Origin: Spirometra erinaceieuropaei
Lineage: Eukaryota; Platyhelminthes; Cestoda; Diphyllobothriidea; Diphyllobothriidae
Assembly (NCBI GenBank): GCA_902702965.1
Contig: CACRXP010000189.1
Location: 867,785 to 931,784 of the forward strand
Reading direction: 5' to 3'
Length of the DNA: 64,000 bases
In this document: positions 1-11,689 of the stretch, piece after piece
Position numbering within the stretch: the first letter of the stretch is position 1
Layout of the letters: each line of letters begins with the position of its first letter
Notes under the pieces: generated by a model
What the model saw: only the letters and a program-made list of their open reading frames with translations
What the model was told of the DNA's origin: nothing
Databases searched by the model: none
Position numbers and translations under genes: made by a program

Positions 1-159
1 TTTCCTCGCATCCCGTAGTTACTACTTACGTCCATCGTGACAGTCGGGACATCGGCGAAAACACGTAAGTTTTTATTCTTGAGTGAGTCTGTTTATATGC
101 GTCAGAGGTCAAATCCTTTTGAAGAAGGAGACACGATCGCCGGGACAAGAGCTTTATTA

Positions 160-200
160 GCCTGACGTTTCGGATCCCTACTCGAATCCATCATCAGAGA
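160..200 (-). ncRNA. Hammerhead-ribozyme-like core, left arm of family B
   Basis: On the minus strand the core CTGATGA is followed by a short stem (GGAT pairing with ATCC around a ten-base loop), then GAAAC and GTC. This order matches the conserved hammerhead core. Hammerhead motifs are known in the terminal repeats of Penelope-like elements, so the context agrees. Flanking stems I and III were not modelled, and self-cleavage is inference. Confidence 0.6.
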
Positions 201-647
201 CAAAAAGCAGAAACGGGTGGTTGTTGCACAAGGGGCTGCGGTATTTATAGGATGCATTTACCATGCCACCGCATACCTATGAACATTCACGGCTCCCCCT
301 TCATCCGGGATCGTCGCACTTGGTGTGATCATTGCTTGATGGCGGATATTCGAGTTGATAATTGCTGCAATTTCATCACGTGCGTTGGATGTTGGCGTGA
401 TGATTGCTCGACCATCTGACGCACCAACCCCGGTGTTGGGAAAAGTGTTCACCTCTGCCCTCCCCGCATGGCTTGTTACTCCGCCTAGGCAAATTTTCAG
501 CACGGAATATGGAGCGGGAAGCTCGTTGCACTTGTTGATAGATGAAGGAAGAGCCGTGAATGTTCATAGGTATGCGCTAGCATGGCTAGTGCATCCTATA
601 AATACCGCAGCCACTTGCGCAACAACCACCCGTTTCTGCTTTTTTGT

Positions 648-688
648 ATCTGATGATGGATTCGAGTTGGGATCCGAAACGTCAGGCT
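648..688 (+). ncRNA. Hammerhead-ribozyme-like core, right arm of family B
   Basis: This is the inverted partner of the core at 160-200: CTGATGA at 650-656, a GGAT/ATCC stem, GAAAC ending at 680 and GTC at 681-683. The loop differs by one base from the left copy while both stem strands are kept. It lies near the end of the right-hand family B terminus. Confidence 0.6.
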
Positions 689-735
689 AATAAAGCTCTT
701 GTCCCGGCGATCGTGTCTCCTTCTTCAAGACTACT

Positions 736-1753
736 TCCTGGGACTCGTCTCTTCGTTTTTATTGTCAAATCCTTTGTCAAGTAAATTTGTGGATGGACTG
801 CGAGCTATAATAAATTCCACTTTTTGATGTGCAAGCCCTTTGTATGTTTTCCTATTTTTGTCTAACGAGTAGACAGGTTAGGAAAAATTGGAAGGTTGTG
901 TGTTTGCTTATAAAAGTGCGCGGAAACAGTCAACACTGTTTTCTTAGGTCTTGTAATGCAAGCCTATTTCACGGATGGACGACGGGAAACCTTGGATTGC
1001 AGAGTATAGATAATACGTCCAAATGAAAGCCAGTTGCACTTAACACTGCTATGTCGGCTGGGCGTTTCCCCTTTCTCATTTTCCGCTTTAAAAGCAAATA
1101 GTTCCAGTTATGGGGTAATGACAGAATCAGCAAAAGAATCAGCGAAAACAAAGTGTCTGCCTCCCGCATTATTATAAAGAGGTTGCCAAAGCAAATCAGA
1201 CAGAAACTATTATGACATTACGCTCCTTATGTTTCCGTAGTCTGCGTTAATGTGAATGCTTCTGGGTATTTTTCTTTGAAAGTTATTCCAAAAGAGAAAC
1301 GTTGGGCGATGCTATCTGGTTCCCAGCGACAAGTGCTTAAGTTGGTGGTTACTTAGACTGGTTAGGTACAGCAAAAAACGTGACCGAAAAAAGAATTGTC
1401 AAAGAACTGTGTTTTAAAAAGACTTATCGGTAAGATGTGGTTATGTAGTCCCACCTAATAGGCACAATACTGTTGGGGTTGAGGTCAGAGGTTAGGGTTA
1501 GGGCCTAGAGTCACTGGTCAGAGTTAAGGGTTAGGGTATAGGACTAGAGTTAGGGATTGGGATGCTGCGGCGAGACATTGTCTGCGTGTGCGTATTCTGT
1601 CCACCATAGCAGCTATTTACTGTTTCCGATTGTTTCCATGTACGAATACCTTGTGACTTAAATCCGTGGTCAATAAGGTCCAGGACGGAGTAGTCGATTG
1701 CGTGTCGGGTAATATCGGCCGATGGCTCTTGCCGCAGCTTGGAATGAGCTTAC
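736..1753. other. Non-coding stretch with telomere-like repeats
   Basis: No coding sequence is recognised. If the ABI exon at 1754-2100 is real, this is the start of its downstream intron. The segment from about 1465 to 1565 holds scattered GGTTAGGGTTAGGG-type runs. Confidence 0.5.
1465..1565. repeat. Degenerate telomere-like (TTAGGG) minisatellite
   Basis: Repeated GTTAGGG and GTTAAGGG units are interspersed with AGAGTTAGG and ACTAGAG variants. The units are too diverged and too few for a working telomere. Similar degenerate tracts lie near 5985-6015, 27108-27200 (complement) and 42735-42805, so this looks like part of an interspersed repeat rather than one telomere relic. Confidence 0.5.
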
Positions 1754-2100
1754 TTCACGGGGACTTTTGAAACCGTGCAGGAACGGATCGCTTTGCGGAC
1801 AACTTTCTCCTGGCGAATTTTCAATTCTATTCCTAGTTTGCTGACTTTATATTCGATACTGGCAAGATTGTCGACCTTCTCATCGAGTACCTTTAAAAAT
1901 GTGGTTGCCAGTTGGCTGAGATGATGAATCATTGTCCCCAGGGATTGAGTGGCATAATTCATGGTCTCACCGATGGCATCTTTTTGATTCTGGGAGTTCA
2001 GATAATTACTGCTACAATAGGCCGCCGCTTGCTCGATGTTGGCACCTCTTTGCAGAAGCGCATTATTTCCGTTATTAACTACATCAGACACAATCAACAT
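1754..2100 (-). CDS. Abl interactor (ABI) homologue, N-terminal exon (partial gene)
   Basis: The minus strand encodes about 116 residues resembling the N-terminal region of Abl interactor proteins. A tyrosine-cysteine-x2-asparagine-tyrosine motif (YCSSNY) is followed by a helical stretch containing ATQSL, then a second helix ending in QEKVVRKAI, which corresponds to the conserved KEKVARR segment of the family. ABI proteins are subunits of the WAVE regulatory complex that drives Arp2/3-dependent actin assembly in the cytoplasm. The frame meets a TAA at 1750-1752, but that triplet lies inside a good splice donor (GTGAA followed by GTAAGC), so the exon most likely ends at 1754 in phase 2. The first methionine, at 2098-2100, is preceded by an AG, so this could be the initiator or an internal residue of a 5' spliced exon. 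SH3 and proline-rich exons are not in the window and should lie to the left. Family assignment rests on eye alignment only. Confidence 0.7.
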
Positions 2101-3354
2101 CTACTAAGTTGCAGTTACTCAAAAGAAACCCCCCCTAGCCAGACTCTTAATGAGTGTAAGGGGTTAAGGCAACTATTCCTTAATCACTCAAAGTGCAACC
2201 GTGCATTCCTAATAGCTTTTCTTTTGCCAAAAAACTACTAGACCTCGTCGCCTGTGCATTCCCGACCCCATCTGTAAAAACTCCTATTACCGCCTTTCCC
2301 GTATTACAATTGGTTGCGGTTTGTTTACTACATAGCCGCATGTGACAGACTTTTCTTCCAGAAGATGTCTATTCAGCGGTTTCACTGTTAGAGCAGGTGA
2401 GTCAGTAACCCACGTAGCACAGGTGGCCTTGCGCATAATTTCAGGAGACTTAGAGGTCAGGTTTAGGAGAATTAACGTTAGGATTAAAGTTCGGACAAGT
2501 GAACACGTACTCCCTGGAATTTAGCGTAAAGCCATTTGTAATGCTGAAAATACTTATTCCCATGCATAACGGCTCCAGCGAGCTAACAACACGGCTTCCT
2601 GTTGTTCATAAAACAGTTTAGAGAGTTTTTACAAAGGGTGGGGACTGGAGTCTCTTGAAACTGGTCGTGGTCCTTAAAAGAGAGAGGAAAACCGTACTCT
2701 TTCTTCACTGCCGAACAATTTCTGGTTCGCTTATGAAATTTCATGAATATGGATCATAATTCAGTGGACGGTTCTCATTAGAGAACAAACCAATATGCTA
2801 ACAAACGCCGACGCCGAAATTTTTTGCAGAACCAGACTACTTGAGGCAGAGCTTAGGAAACTCGTCAACTGTTCCTTCCGAATCTTCAGAAATGTTACTC
2901 CATTAATAGATACAAAGCAATATGATTTCAGTAGGATCTTAGGACTAATGAAGACACGCCTGTTTTCAGATACCGATTTCTCTAAAGTAAAGGCACAGCT
3001 GTGCCCACATCTCACAGACTATAGCTCAACATGTCTTACGTTCGGTCGTGGTGAAGGAAAGCTGGAGAACTTGCTGTTTGCCGCAAGACATTAGACCGTT
3101 GGTCCTGGCAGTGCGGTCGTCGCTGATCATGACATTCGCCGACTACCCTACGGACTGTACACAGCATCAGTGATTTGCATGTGCATTAGTTTATTAGTGA
3201 GACGGACTTGCATAGCATATACCGCACTTTCACACTCGCCTAATTCTGATGGCAAGACGGCCGCAGATGTACGCCGAGGTCGTGGCTGGCAGAGCTAAGC
3301 AGCCTGCCTCTACAAGGCACATACGACCTAGTTTCTTGCGCATGTACCAAGTTC
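2101..3354. other. Intergenic stretch, no recognised gene
   Basis: Short frames on both strands around 2760-3095 resemble no family I recognise and overlap each other antisense, so they are not called. It may contain the promoter of the leftward ABI gene and the first exons of the rightward Kunitz gene, but no signal was identified. Confidence 0.4.
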
Positions 3355-3460
3355 CTCTAAGGGCGGCTCGGATCTCCCATAGGTGAGTTCCATAGGAGTC
3401 ATCTTAGAGAGGAAGCATTGTAGCCTGATTCTCAGTCCTGAGTAGAATCGAGTCAGCCCA
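3355..3460 (+). repeat. GC-rich interspersed repeat 'W', 3' part
   Basis: The segment matches 48020-48105 across GGCTCGGATCTC, a CATAGG spacer, GGAAGCATTG and CAGCCTGATTCTC-like blocks. It is a diverged fragment of the repeat described at 8262-8960. Confidence 0.5.
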
Positions 3461-3791
3461 TCAATTAGCATCCCTCCATGCCAGATATTTCAGCGTCTCA
3501 TGATGGATTTAAGCGCGCCAGACTTAATGCAGGGAGGACTGGACTGAAATGCCGTGGAGATGGATTAACCCAGTGTTGGCCTCCTTCCCTCGTCACTTTC
3601 CCATGCACCAGTCGACTGTCTACTGGGACTGGAGGCTGTGGCAGATGCGGCGTTAAGGCCACCACGTACGACAGCTAGTATGACCTCGCACGAATTATGC
3701 GCAAGCCGGTTAACGAGGGCCATAAGCCAGTTTGACCGCCCCCCACTCCGTGCGTTTTGGTCCAGTGCATCTCAAACGTCAAAGTTGAAGC

Positions 3792-4682
3792 CTAATAGGT
3801 CTTATCTCAATAAAATGCGTTTTCAATTTCGAAAGACTGCCTGAAGAGGGTTGTAGTATTAACTGTCATGTCGCTCAGTACCCAGTCATTCTAGTCTTGT
3901 CAAGATGCCGACTTGCGAAAAATTTCCTTATGGACCGCCTGTATAAATTAATTTATATGTAAAACGACTGCTTAATTAGCATGAATTTATCATAATGAGC
4001 TTCGATGACCTAACAAACTCAAATATATTTTATAGAGGATATGCACAAAATATTCCTTCTTCTACTTTTTGGTGGCAAATTACGTTTCAGCCAATTTTCA
4101 TGCCTAGAGAAGATGTGTTGATCGGTTTTAAAAATGTTCCTAACTACGGCTTTTATAAGACTGTAAGATGTCCACTTGTACGGTATCGCAACGGTATATT
4201 TACTAGGGTTCCTTATATAGCGAACAACATAGCTCGCATCCATTGCAAAATTTTATGAGTCCTGCATGTCATCTCCATAATAACTGATAGTTAGAAACCC
4301 TAAATATAAGCGTGATGGTAAGTCAAGTTCAAAAATATTTGGGAATCGGTAAGGATTTCTGAAAACAAGAGATACTTTTCCTTCAAGTTTAAAATTTAAA
4401 GACGTAATTTGCTACCGAATGAGTGAAAGAAAGAATTTTTATGAATGTTTTCTCTAAAATATATTTTAATTTATAGGAGCATCGATATTAAATGGGAAAT
4501 ATTCACGCCAATTAAGAGGTCGTTTTTACGGAATGTAATTTATGCGAGCGGTAGATTAGAGTTCGTTCTAAAGCCGGCATCTTGAGGTGACTGGAATAGC
4601 TGAACGTCAGGTAATGTTTTCGAATTCAAAACGCATGTCAGAATCTCTGTCAGCGTTTAATGAGATATCAAACCTAATGTAG
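3792..4682. repeat. Fold-back (long inverted repeat) element, degenerate copy
   Basis: The left part (3792 to about 4180) is a diverged plus-orientation arm: AAATGCG-TTTTC, GGTTGTA, ATGCCG, GCATGAATTTATC and TAATTACG-like blocks occur in the same order as in 21225-21620. The right part (about 4290-4682) carries the complementary blocks in reverse order, ending in an AAACCTAATGTAG-like terminus. The frames over 3995-4258 on either strand are shadows of this repeat. No transposase is encoded. Confidence 0.6.
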
Positions 4683-4903
4683 CATTGTGAACACTAGGCC
4701 TTTATTTGTGGTCACTTCCAAAATTACCGCCTTTCTCAACATGCACGGAGGGCTGGCGCATCTGGGGACCGTGGCTTTGTATTCCTTATCACGCGCCCAC
4801 AATTTGTACGTTTAAAAAGCATATAGACATGTAGGAGATGAGGAATACAGGTCGGTCCTGTGAACTGCTAACTCCTTAAATCTCCATGGTATTTTCCTTT
4901 CAG

Positions 4904-5419
4904 TAACGATGAGACAAAGTGAATACGACGAGTACGCGGCGTCGCCGATCGATGAGGTACATGAAGGCCCGTCTTCCTCACTCAGATATACCATGCCAGA
5001 AGGGACTGTGAGCGATGAAAACAAAGAGGTCGAAGACCACAATTTCAGCATTGACGACGATTATGACCAGAATCTGCTTCCCGAGGAAGTAGATTCTGAC
5101 TGGAGCCAGTCGGATGATCAGATTGAGGAGATTGAAGAGAAAAGTCCGCGAGAACCTGAGGAAGAAGAAGAGGACGACAATTCAGAACTTATCGCTGACA
5201 ACACATCACCTGAAGCCGAGGCGGGGACACCCCAGTCAGCCCGTCTTTCTGACTCACAGTCGCTCGAAGACGCGGGTGAAACAATAATCGTCCCAGAGGT
5301 TCGTTGGACCGAGGGGAGAGGTGTTCTAGCCGGATTGCCGCCCACAGATGAACCGGATACCTCGCCCACCGACTTGAACCAATCTGCCGACCCGTCTAGA
5401 TCGGAGCAGGGGTCACAGG
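4904..5419 (+). CDS. Kunitz-domain gene, exon A: acidic disordered region
   Basis: A pyrimidine-rich acceptor (TTTTCCTTTCAG, ending at 4903) opens a 516-base exon with phase-1 borders on both sides. The donor is CAGG followed by GTATGA at 5420. It encodes about 171 residues dominated by Asp, Glu, Ser and Pro, including a run EEEEEDD, and has no cysteines before the donor. No domain is recognised; it looks intrinsically disordered. It is joined to the Kunitz exons because its 3' phase (1) matches the 5' phase of the exon at 13706 and both begin with TA after the acceptor AG, giving a valine at each junction. Earlier exons, which should carry the start codon and any signal peptide, were not found. 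The frame stays open to 5544, but that extension loses the acidic composition and is read as intron. Confidence 0.6.
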
Positions 5420-8261
5420 GTATGATATCAAAGAGGACAGGGACTGTTTTTTCCAGCTTTGTTTCTTGTAAAGCTCAATTTGAAAAAGTATCTGGAAGGG
5501 GTTACTTAGACTTTGCCATCCGTTGCCTAGATATCGGACCTTAATAATAACGTGGCGTCTGGAAGCTTAATATGATCAGAAACTAAGCAACTATGAGAGA
5601 CCGGGCAGACATGAGTGCTTCTGCATACTCCTTCACTGTTCGATTCGGAAATTTCAGGAAAAGCTTGGTAGAGGAAAACTGTGACCGAACCTACGCAGAT
5701 AACATTTGTCGGTATACGTAAAATAAGACGTCTCCGTTTGTCCGCAACTGACGCTAGGCAATCCATCTCCTTCCACAAAGCTCCCAGGCATGGTCGTGAT
5801 ATGTAAGCAACTACTCGCTACTTTCTATCGCTTTTCTTCAGAAAGTAAGCAGATAATGGCTTACGTGGTTGCATTACTTACTTAGCTCACAGAATACAAC
5901 ATTAGTTAATGATGTTCTGTGTATTTTTCTTACTCAACTGCCATCAAGTACCCGAGTAAATTCGGCAGGATCTTATTTCTTAGGCGTCCTTGTTAGGGGT
6001 TAGGCTTAGGGGTCTTGTCTACTCCGGGAACGTCTATGAAATAATATCTGGATCTAAATTCTTTATGTGGATTATCGTAGGGAGGTTTATTTGCTGATCA
6101 TGTTTGAACACGGGCTCTTCTCGTCGTTCCTTGGGACACATTGAAAGCCCTTCATGCCAGTTCCTTAAAGACCAGGGATGCATGCGCAGAAAGTGAACGG
6201 TGCTGACGAAGATAATGGAACAAGCACACACAGTAGAATTTCTTGGAATCAACATATTTCGCGACGGTTTTTCAACCGCAACCTGTCGCTGCATAACAGA
6301 GATTACGAACGAGAAATATAAAGAGATTTAAATTTCCACAGAAAACTCAATCCAAAACAGCAAGGCTATTGTTTACCGCACGCAGACTAAGCAAAAAAAT
6401 CTAACTTAAAAAAGAATTTTAAAAAGAAAGTGGAAATGTTGGCACACAGATGTGGTGTGCAAATCAATGGCTGAGATTTACCATGGCAAACTGAGGTTGA
6501 CCGCTTGATCTAACTGTTTGGGTAGGTCGAGTTTCTCCCACCGTACCTAAGCTGCTTCCAAGCAGCGCCTTATCGAGTTGTTCGTGCCCCAACCAGTACT
6601 TGGAAGAATGTTTTGAGGTCAACGGAACGACCGCTATCTGCGAGGGGCTTCATGATAGATGAACAAAAACTTTCTTTTTCCTACTTTGGAAGCCATTTAG
6701 ACAGAGGCCCAACTGGCCTGGCTGCCAGATGCCCTTGCATTCACAAGTGCAAGTGAATTCGTCCACACCATTTAAAGTGGCGTGCAATGGCGCAGCATCC
6801 TTTTGCCCGTGGAATTGCGATTGCATTTGTGAGAGTACTGAACATGAGTTCGGTTGCGCTTTATGTCCTTACACTGGAGCATCTCAATCGTCGCTTAAAG
6901 GTATTTGAAATGATTTCATTCGCAGAGGGCGCGAATATTACAAAGTGCATATGAGTCGTCATCAACCAACCACACAAACCTCCCGGTCTAGATGACCTAG
7001 GATATAAACCCGGATCCTTTGACCATTAAACGTTAAACAGACAAACTCTATACCGTTGAATTACGCTCTAGTTGACATATCCTTTATGATCGGGAATAGA
7101 AATCATAGTAGAAAGACATTTACCAGTTAGCTTACAGGATATGCCCATTCGCCACATTTAAGGACATTATTTTTTTCATTTAACCCTTTGATAATATCAC
7201 TAGTTCGTTTGCATACTAGCTTCAGTGACATCAAAAATGATAAGTATTTGTCTATCGTTTCGTGGGCTTATACGCCACTCCTTAATTTTGCATCAGGGAA
7301 AAAGAAGACTTGGTTTTGAGAAAGGAAGAACATTGAGTCTGATACCGGGTTTTTTAATGCCCGCGAGTTCATAGATCCTGAAACAACACCCATCTCTTTT
7401 TTCACAAACGCATTCCAGTAATTCATATTGTCCAGGTTCTTTTGCATGAAAGCTAATATGAAGTCTGGAAGCAGTACAGATAACCCAAGTGCTATGTTAA
7501 CTGCCTCTCGTAACAGACACGCCTCATAGAAAAAATGAGAACCCTTGAACTACTCGCAACACTGCTGCCCATACACCAAGTCATCGTAGTTGAAGTAGGC
7601 GGTCAGACAAAGGACCCATGTCTACATTTATGACAAACTCCTAGTTTGACAGAAACTGGCCCAAATGCATCGACCGAGACAACCGATAAATCAACTGTCG
7701 TAGATGATGAGGCGCACGACTTCTCCATACCGCTGACTCGGGAGGGGCGGTATGCGAGTTAATCCGTTTTTTACTGGAGCAGGCTTGCACGACACAGAAA
7801 GGCCTGAAAGTCGTTTTTTTCTGTATTTATATAATATAATGTTTCATTGATATCCTGATCACTAATCACACGGCACTACCTTTCGGCAACCTCCCGGTCG
7901 TAAGTGGCGAATGTGTATTTCCTTCATTACCTGGGGCACCATGTCTAGAGCCCACGCGAACGGTCGGGTGAATTATTAATATGCAGTTTCTTGTGACGTG
8001 CTACCGACAAAAGACTAATGACACAAAGATTGCCACTTTTATCTTATTCTGGACAGGTGAGCCAGAGTAATCCAGTCGCTGTCCGGACAATTGAGATTCA
8101 ATCGTCCGATTGATTCAGGCCACCCCCCACGTAGCCTTAAATATTCTTGAAGGCGGCTGACATGAATGTAAACCCGCGCCATAGGTGGGTGTGCTCGATG
8201 ATCAACCAATGTGTGTTCAGATCTCAGGCGCACGGCCAGTAATTGCAGTTCATGAACTTTT

Positions 8262-8960
8262 GACTGCAAATAAGCAAAAATGTCCGATAGTTCGACGATT
8301 TCCGCCGTGTGCTTTACAGCAGGCGGGACAGGGACGGCAACTTATGGGTGACTTAGTTGACAATAATAGTAACCTTGTTCAGCATCCACTACACCTTCTC
8401 TTCCCCACTCCTCACCTTGATCCGGTGGCAAGACAGAGTCAAGAAGACCGGAGCTGGGAGGAGGACGAAGATGTCTAGCACGGTCGGAGCCGCACCTAGG
8501 CGTGTCACCACGCCCTCTGGTCCACACAGAAAATGACCAGGATTTTTCGCCAACATGGTGTGTCGATATTGGCTTAGCACACGTTCGCAGACCTTTTGAC
8601 TTAGAAGGGTGACATGTGGTCCTGCATATAGCCGTCACCCTTTAAAGTTAGGCAACCAAACAGCCTTCAAATGAGTTGTCGACTGAGAGGCACTACTCAT
8701 GGAGTACACACACTCTCCTCACATACATGAGAGTATCACAGATCGCTGGAGAAGGAGCCGCTTCAGCCTGACTCTCAGCCCACCAGTTGGCCACTGCACA
8801 CAAACAGACACACACACACAACTGGACGTACTGCGTGGACTGAGTTGGGGCATCAGTTGGCAATCTCACCCACCTCAAACCCCCAACCGCCATTTCCGAC
8901 ACAAGCGGGAGGCATGCGTCTCGGATTTTTCTCTATGCTATTCCCCAGCTGCATGCGTGA
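8262..8960 (+). repeat. GC-rich interspersed repeat 'W', longest copy
   Basis: Shared blocks in order are: a GTGTGCTTTACAGCA-like start, GGGACGGCAACTT, TAGTTGACAATAATAGTA, CTACACCTTCTC, a tract matching GGCAAGACAGAGTCAAGAAG, a second half with GAGCCGCTTCAGCCTGACTC, a CA-rich run (ACACACACACA near 8808-8820) and GGGGCATCAGTTGGCAA. Copies or parts lie at 3355-3460, 16200-16560, 17765-18020, 29000-29205 (minus), 30870-31175 and 47735-48235. No protein or pol III promoter was recognised, so the class is unknown. Confidence 0.65.
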
Positions 8961-11689
8961 TCTGAGTCCGTGACTGCCACAGTGCGTCGAGTGCTGTTGC
9001 TCGGAAGTAAAATGTCCACTCCCCCGATTACTGGTCTTTACCTGTTACGCTTCACAGTTTATCGCTTTGTCAGAAGTGCCTTTACCGATCGGCCTACGGA
9101 ACTTGCTTTTCCCGTTGCACTTAGGAGCCCAGTGTAGAGTCCTTGCACAAATAAAAGGTTTTAGTAAGTTTACATGCTTGTAGGACGGGCAGTGACTAGT
9201 GAATTTAAATAGGATTGTCAGGTGCAATGTAAAGCTACTATTTATGGATATATATATAGAGCTCTCCTGTCATCAAATTTCCTTAGGGTCTTACATGTGC
9301 TGGAGTAGGATGAGTTTCAGATCGTTCATGAAATAGTGGGTGAGTACTTCATGAGTTTCAGCGTTTACATTTATTTGCCTACAAAGATAGATTATGTGCT
9401 TTGTGTTCATTTCAACCTTTAAAATAGGACACTTATTTAAATCAGCTACTGGAATAGCGAGTTGTTGGACATTTTTCGATGCAGATCATAATCTGAGGCA
9501 TATTTATAGACTCGTCTAGACATAACACGTTGTCGCCGAAGAAGATAAAAGCACATAAAGAGAGCCGGCAAAGAATACGTTCAAATAAATGACTTTTCCT
9601 CATGGGTAGCCTCTTTACAAATCCTTTGATAAGTTACTTACTTCATTTGATTCTGCGTACTTGACCATTTTCAAGGTAAAAAATCGAAACATTTAGTGAC
9701 CTTTTTCACTTCCATAAAATATACTGACGATCCTCCTTCTATAAGCGAGACGAACTTACTTCTATATTGATATTAAAGTCATTTTTTATATTTGTCTAAT
9801 TCAAGGGTCCGTTCTACGATCATGAATGCACAAGAGAGTGACAGTTTAAATATTAAGATATTGCTTAAACTGCTAATCATCTGCCCCTATCGGTTCGAAA
9901 ATTAGTCATAAGTGTAGATTGAACAACACAAAAATGCCTTACCATATGCATAAAATATAACATTCCCCCTTGGCGGAGGGCTTTTTGCGGCAAGTTATTT
10001 AGTATTCGCAAAGGGCAAGAAAATTCCCATGTGCTTAGACCAAGAATTGCCAGTAGGCGTTATTACTGTGTTCTAGGACATAAAATTACGCAATCGCAAA
10101 CCTGCCTTTTTAATACCGACAAAATGTGCAGATTTCTAAAAATAACCCGCTCGCTTACGTCTTGATGACGTCGTGGAGAAAAAAAAAGAATTTTCAAGTG
10201 TGGCAAGCTTCGTGGGGCAAATATTTCGAGTTTAGATTGCTCTCCTTTAGTAAAAGAACATTGACGGATGCGCCAACGTAGTCTAGTACAGACATTAGCA
10301 CAGGGAACTATCCAAATGCAAAGAGACGTAGATTTCTGCTGAAATCTGTAAGCGTTTTGACTGGTAAAATTATTTATAAACATACTGCACATGCCAAAAG
10401 GCCATTTTCCAGAACAGGATATACGAATAAATAAAATATGTAACACTTTAAGCGTCTAAAATTAATCGCCTCAGTTTTACTTATCACGTATCATGAGTTA
10501 GGTTACATACTGTAGTTTGATCTAGGTCAGGGACGCAGTTGCCAACCAACCGAAGGACCCGGTTGCTCGTTTTTACCTCCAAATTGCTGCCGTTATTTTC
10601 CAGTGTTATGACGGACAGGGTAACTTCTATTCTTAGCGCCGTCAGGCAACATTTTTGATATTCACACGACCCTAACGTTTAAACGTACTTTAAATCTGTC
10701 AACCCCCCCGATCAATGGTGGCTGTTAAGTCCGGCCGTATAGCCCGGCACCCACACGGGGCAGTCGATCGATAATCCCGCGACGTCCAAGGTCGCTGTCC
10801 CCTTTCCGGCGTATCACTGGTCGTGACCAGGGTTTATTGGAAAATCCGGGGACATGTTATTGAAGCCACCAGAAAACAGCCGCCAGTTATGATTGCGCAA
10901 GTGCCTTGCTAACTAAAAACCCAGGCGCAAAATTGGAAGAACCATCTGGCAAAAAAGATATGCCGCTGTTCGCAACGTCAGATTTTTTCCTCAGTTACAT
11001 TTATTCCTGCACCCCTAAAATCCAAAATATGTTTTCCCCAGGTTGTTTATTTCTGCGCTACCATAGGGCGATTTCTAAGTTCGTTATTTGTTCCTACTTC
11101 AGCATAACTTTCGAAATATTGTTACGAGAGTTTAATAATAAAGCGGTGTAGAGTGGATAAGCGGTGTCACGATATCTCCTCCGGCATGGCCTCTCATTTG
11201 AGGAAAACTCGCGCTGCAAGTGCGGTAAGCCGGTGATGTTCACGAACAAGGAGTTCCTTGGATAGATTGTTCCGGTATGGAAACCCTGAAGAAAGGATGC
11301 GAGAGCTTTCATAATAACGTTTTAAACGGATGACCACCGTTATTTGGAGCTCTGTGAAATTTTAGAGATAGTTATTTTCCTGGAGCAATAAAATGTCACC
11401 AAAAGAAGTTCCAAAGCCTATTGGCATATTCTCAAAAACGGTGATTTGATTGGCTCAATTAAGGCGGGAAAGTCTACTCTGGAATGGTATTTGATTGTAG
11501 GAGAGGAAGGCTGAATGGAACGCCGGAAAACCCAGTAGAAGTCGACTAGGCCAGATTTAAAACCACCATAAGTACAAGCGTAGTCATTTTTAACTGGAAA
11601 TGCGCCTATCAAAGAAACAAATCGGGATCCAGTACAGATTTGCCAGAGCCACAGCTCCAGTATTGATGTTCCATTGGTCTTTATATTGT

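Larger units (their letters stand above)
121..735. mobile_element. Penelope-like element family B: two 3' ends in inverted orientation
   Basis: Bases 121-545 read on the minus strand carry the 3' end of a Penelope-like element. They include the tail of its protein, with a reading frame over 258-503 that matches the tail of the copy at 29578-30480 (shared stretches around LGG, HAGRA and NTFPNT). Bases from about 540 to 735 repeat the same 3' end on the plus strand, so the two copies face away from a shared point near 540. The outer 140 bases of each arm are almost perfect inverted copies, both containing the segment GACACGATCGCCGGGACAAG or its complement. Penelope-like elements are known to carry terminal repeats in direct or inverted arrangement, which this fits. 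No reverse transcriptase remains here. Confidence 0.8.

Noticed and set aside
2761..3094. Overlapping frames of about 84 and 99 codons on opposite strands
   Set aside because: Neither matches a family I know; no splice context decides between them.
3995..4258. 87-codon frame and its antisense partner
   Set aside because: They lie inside a fold-back element, and both strands are open because of its composition.
10063..10446. 127-codon minus-strand frame
   Set aside because: No recognised domain, ordinary AT-rich intron context; one open frame of this length is expected by chance in 64 kb.
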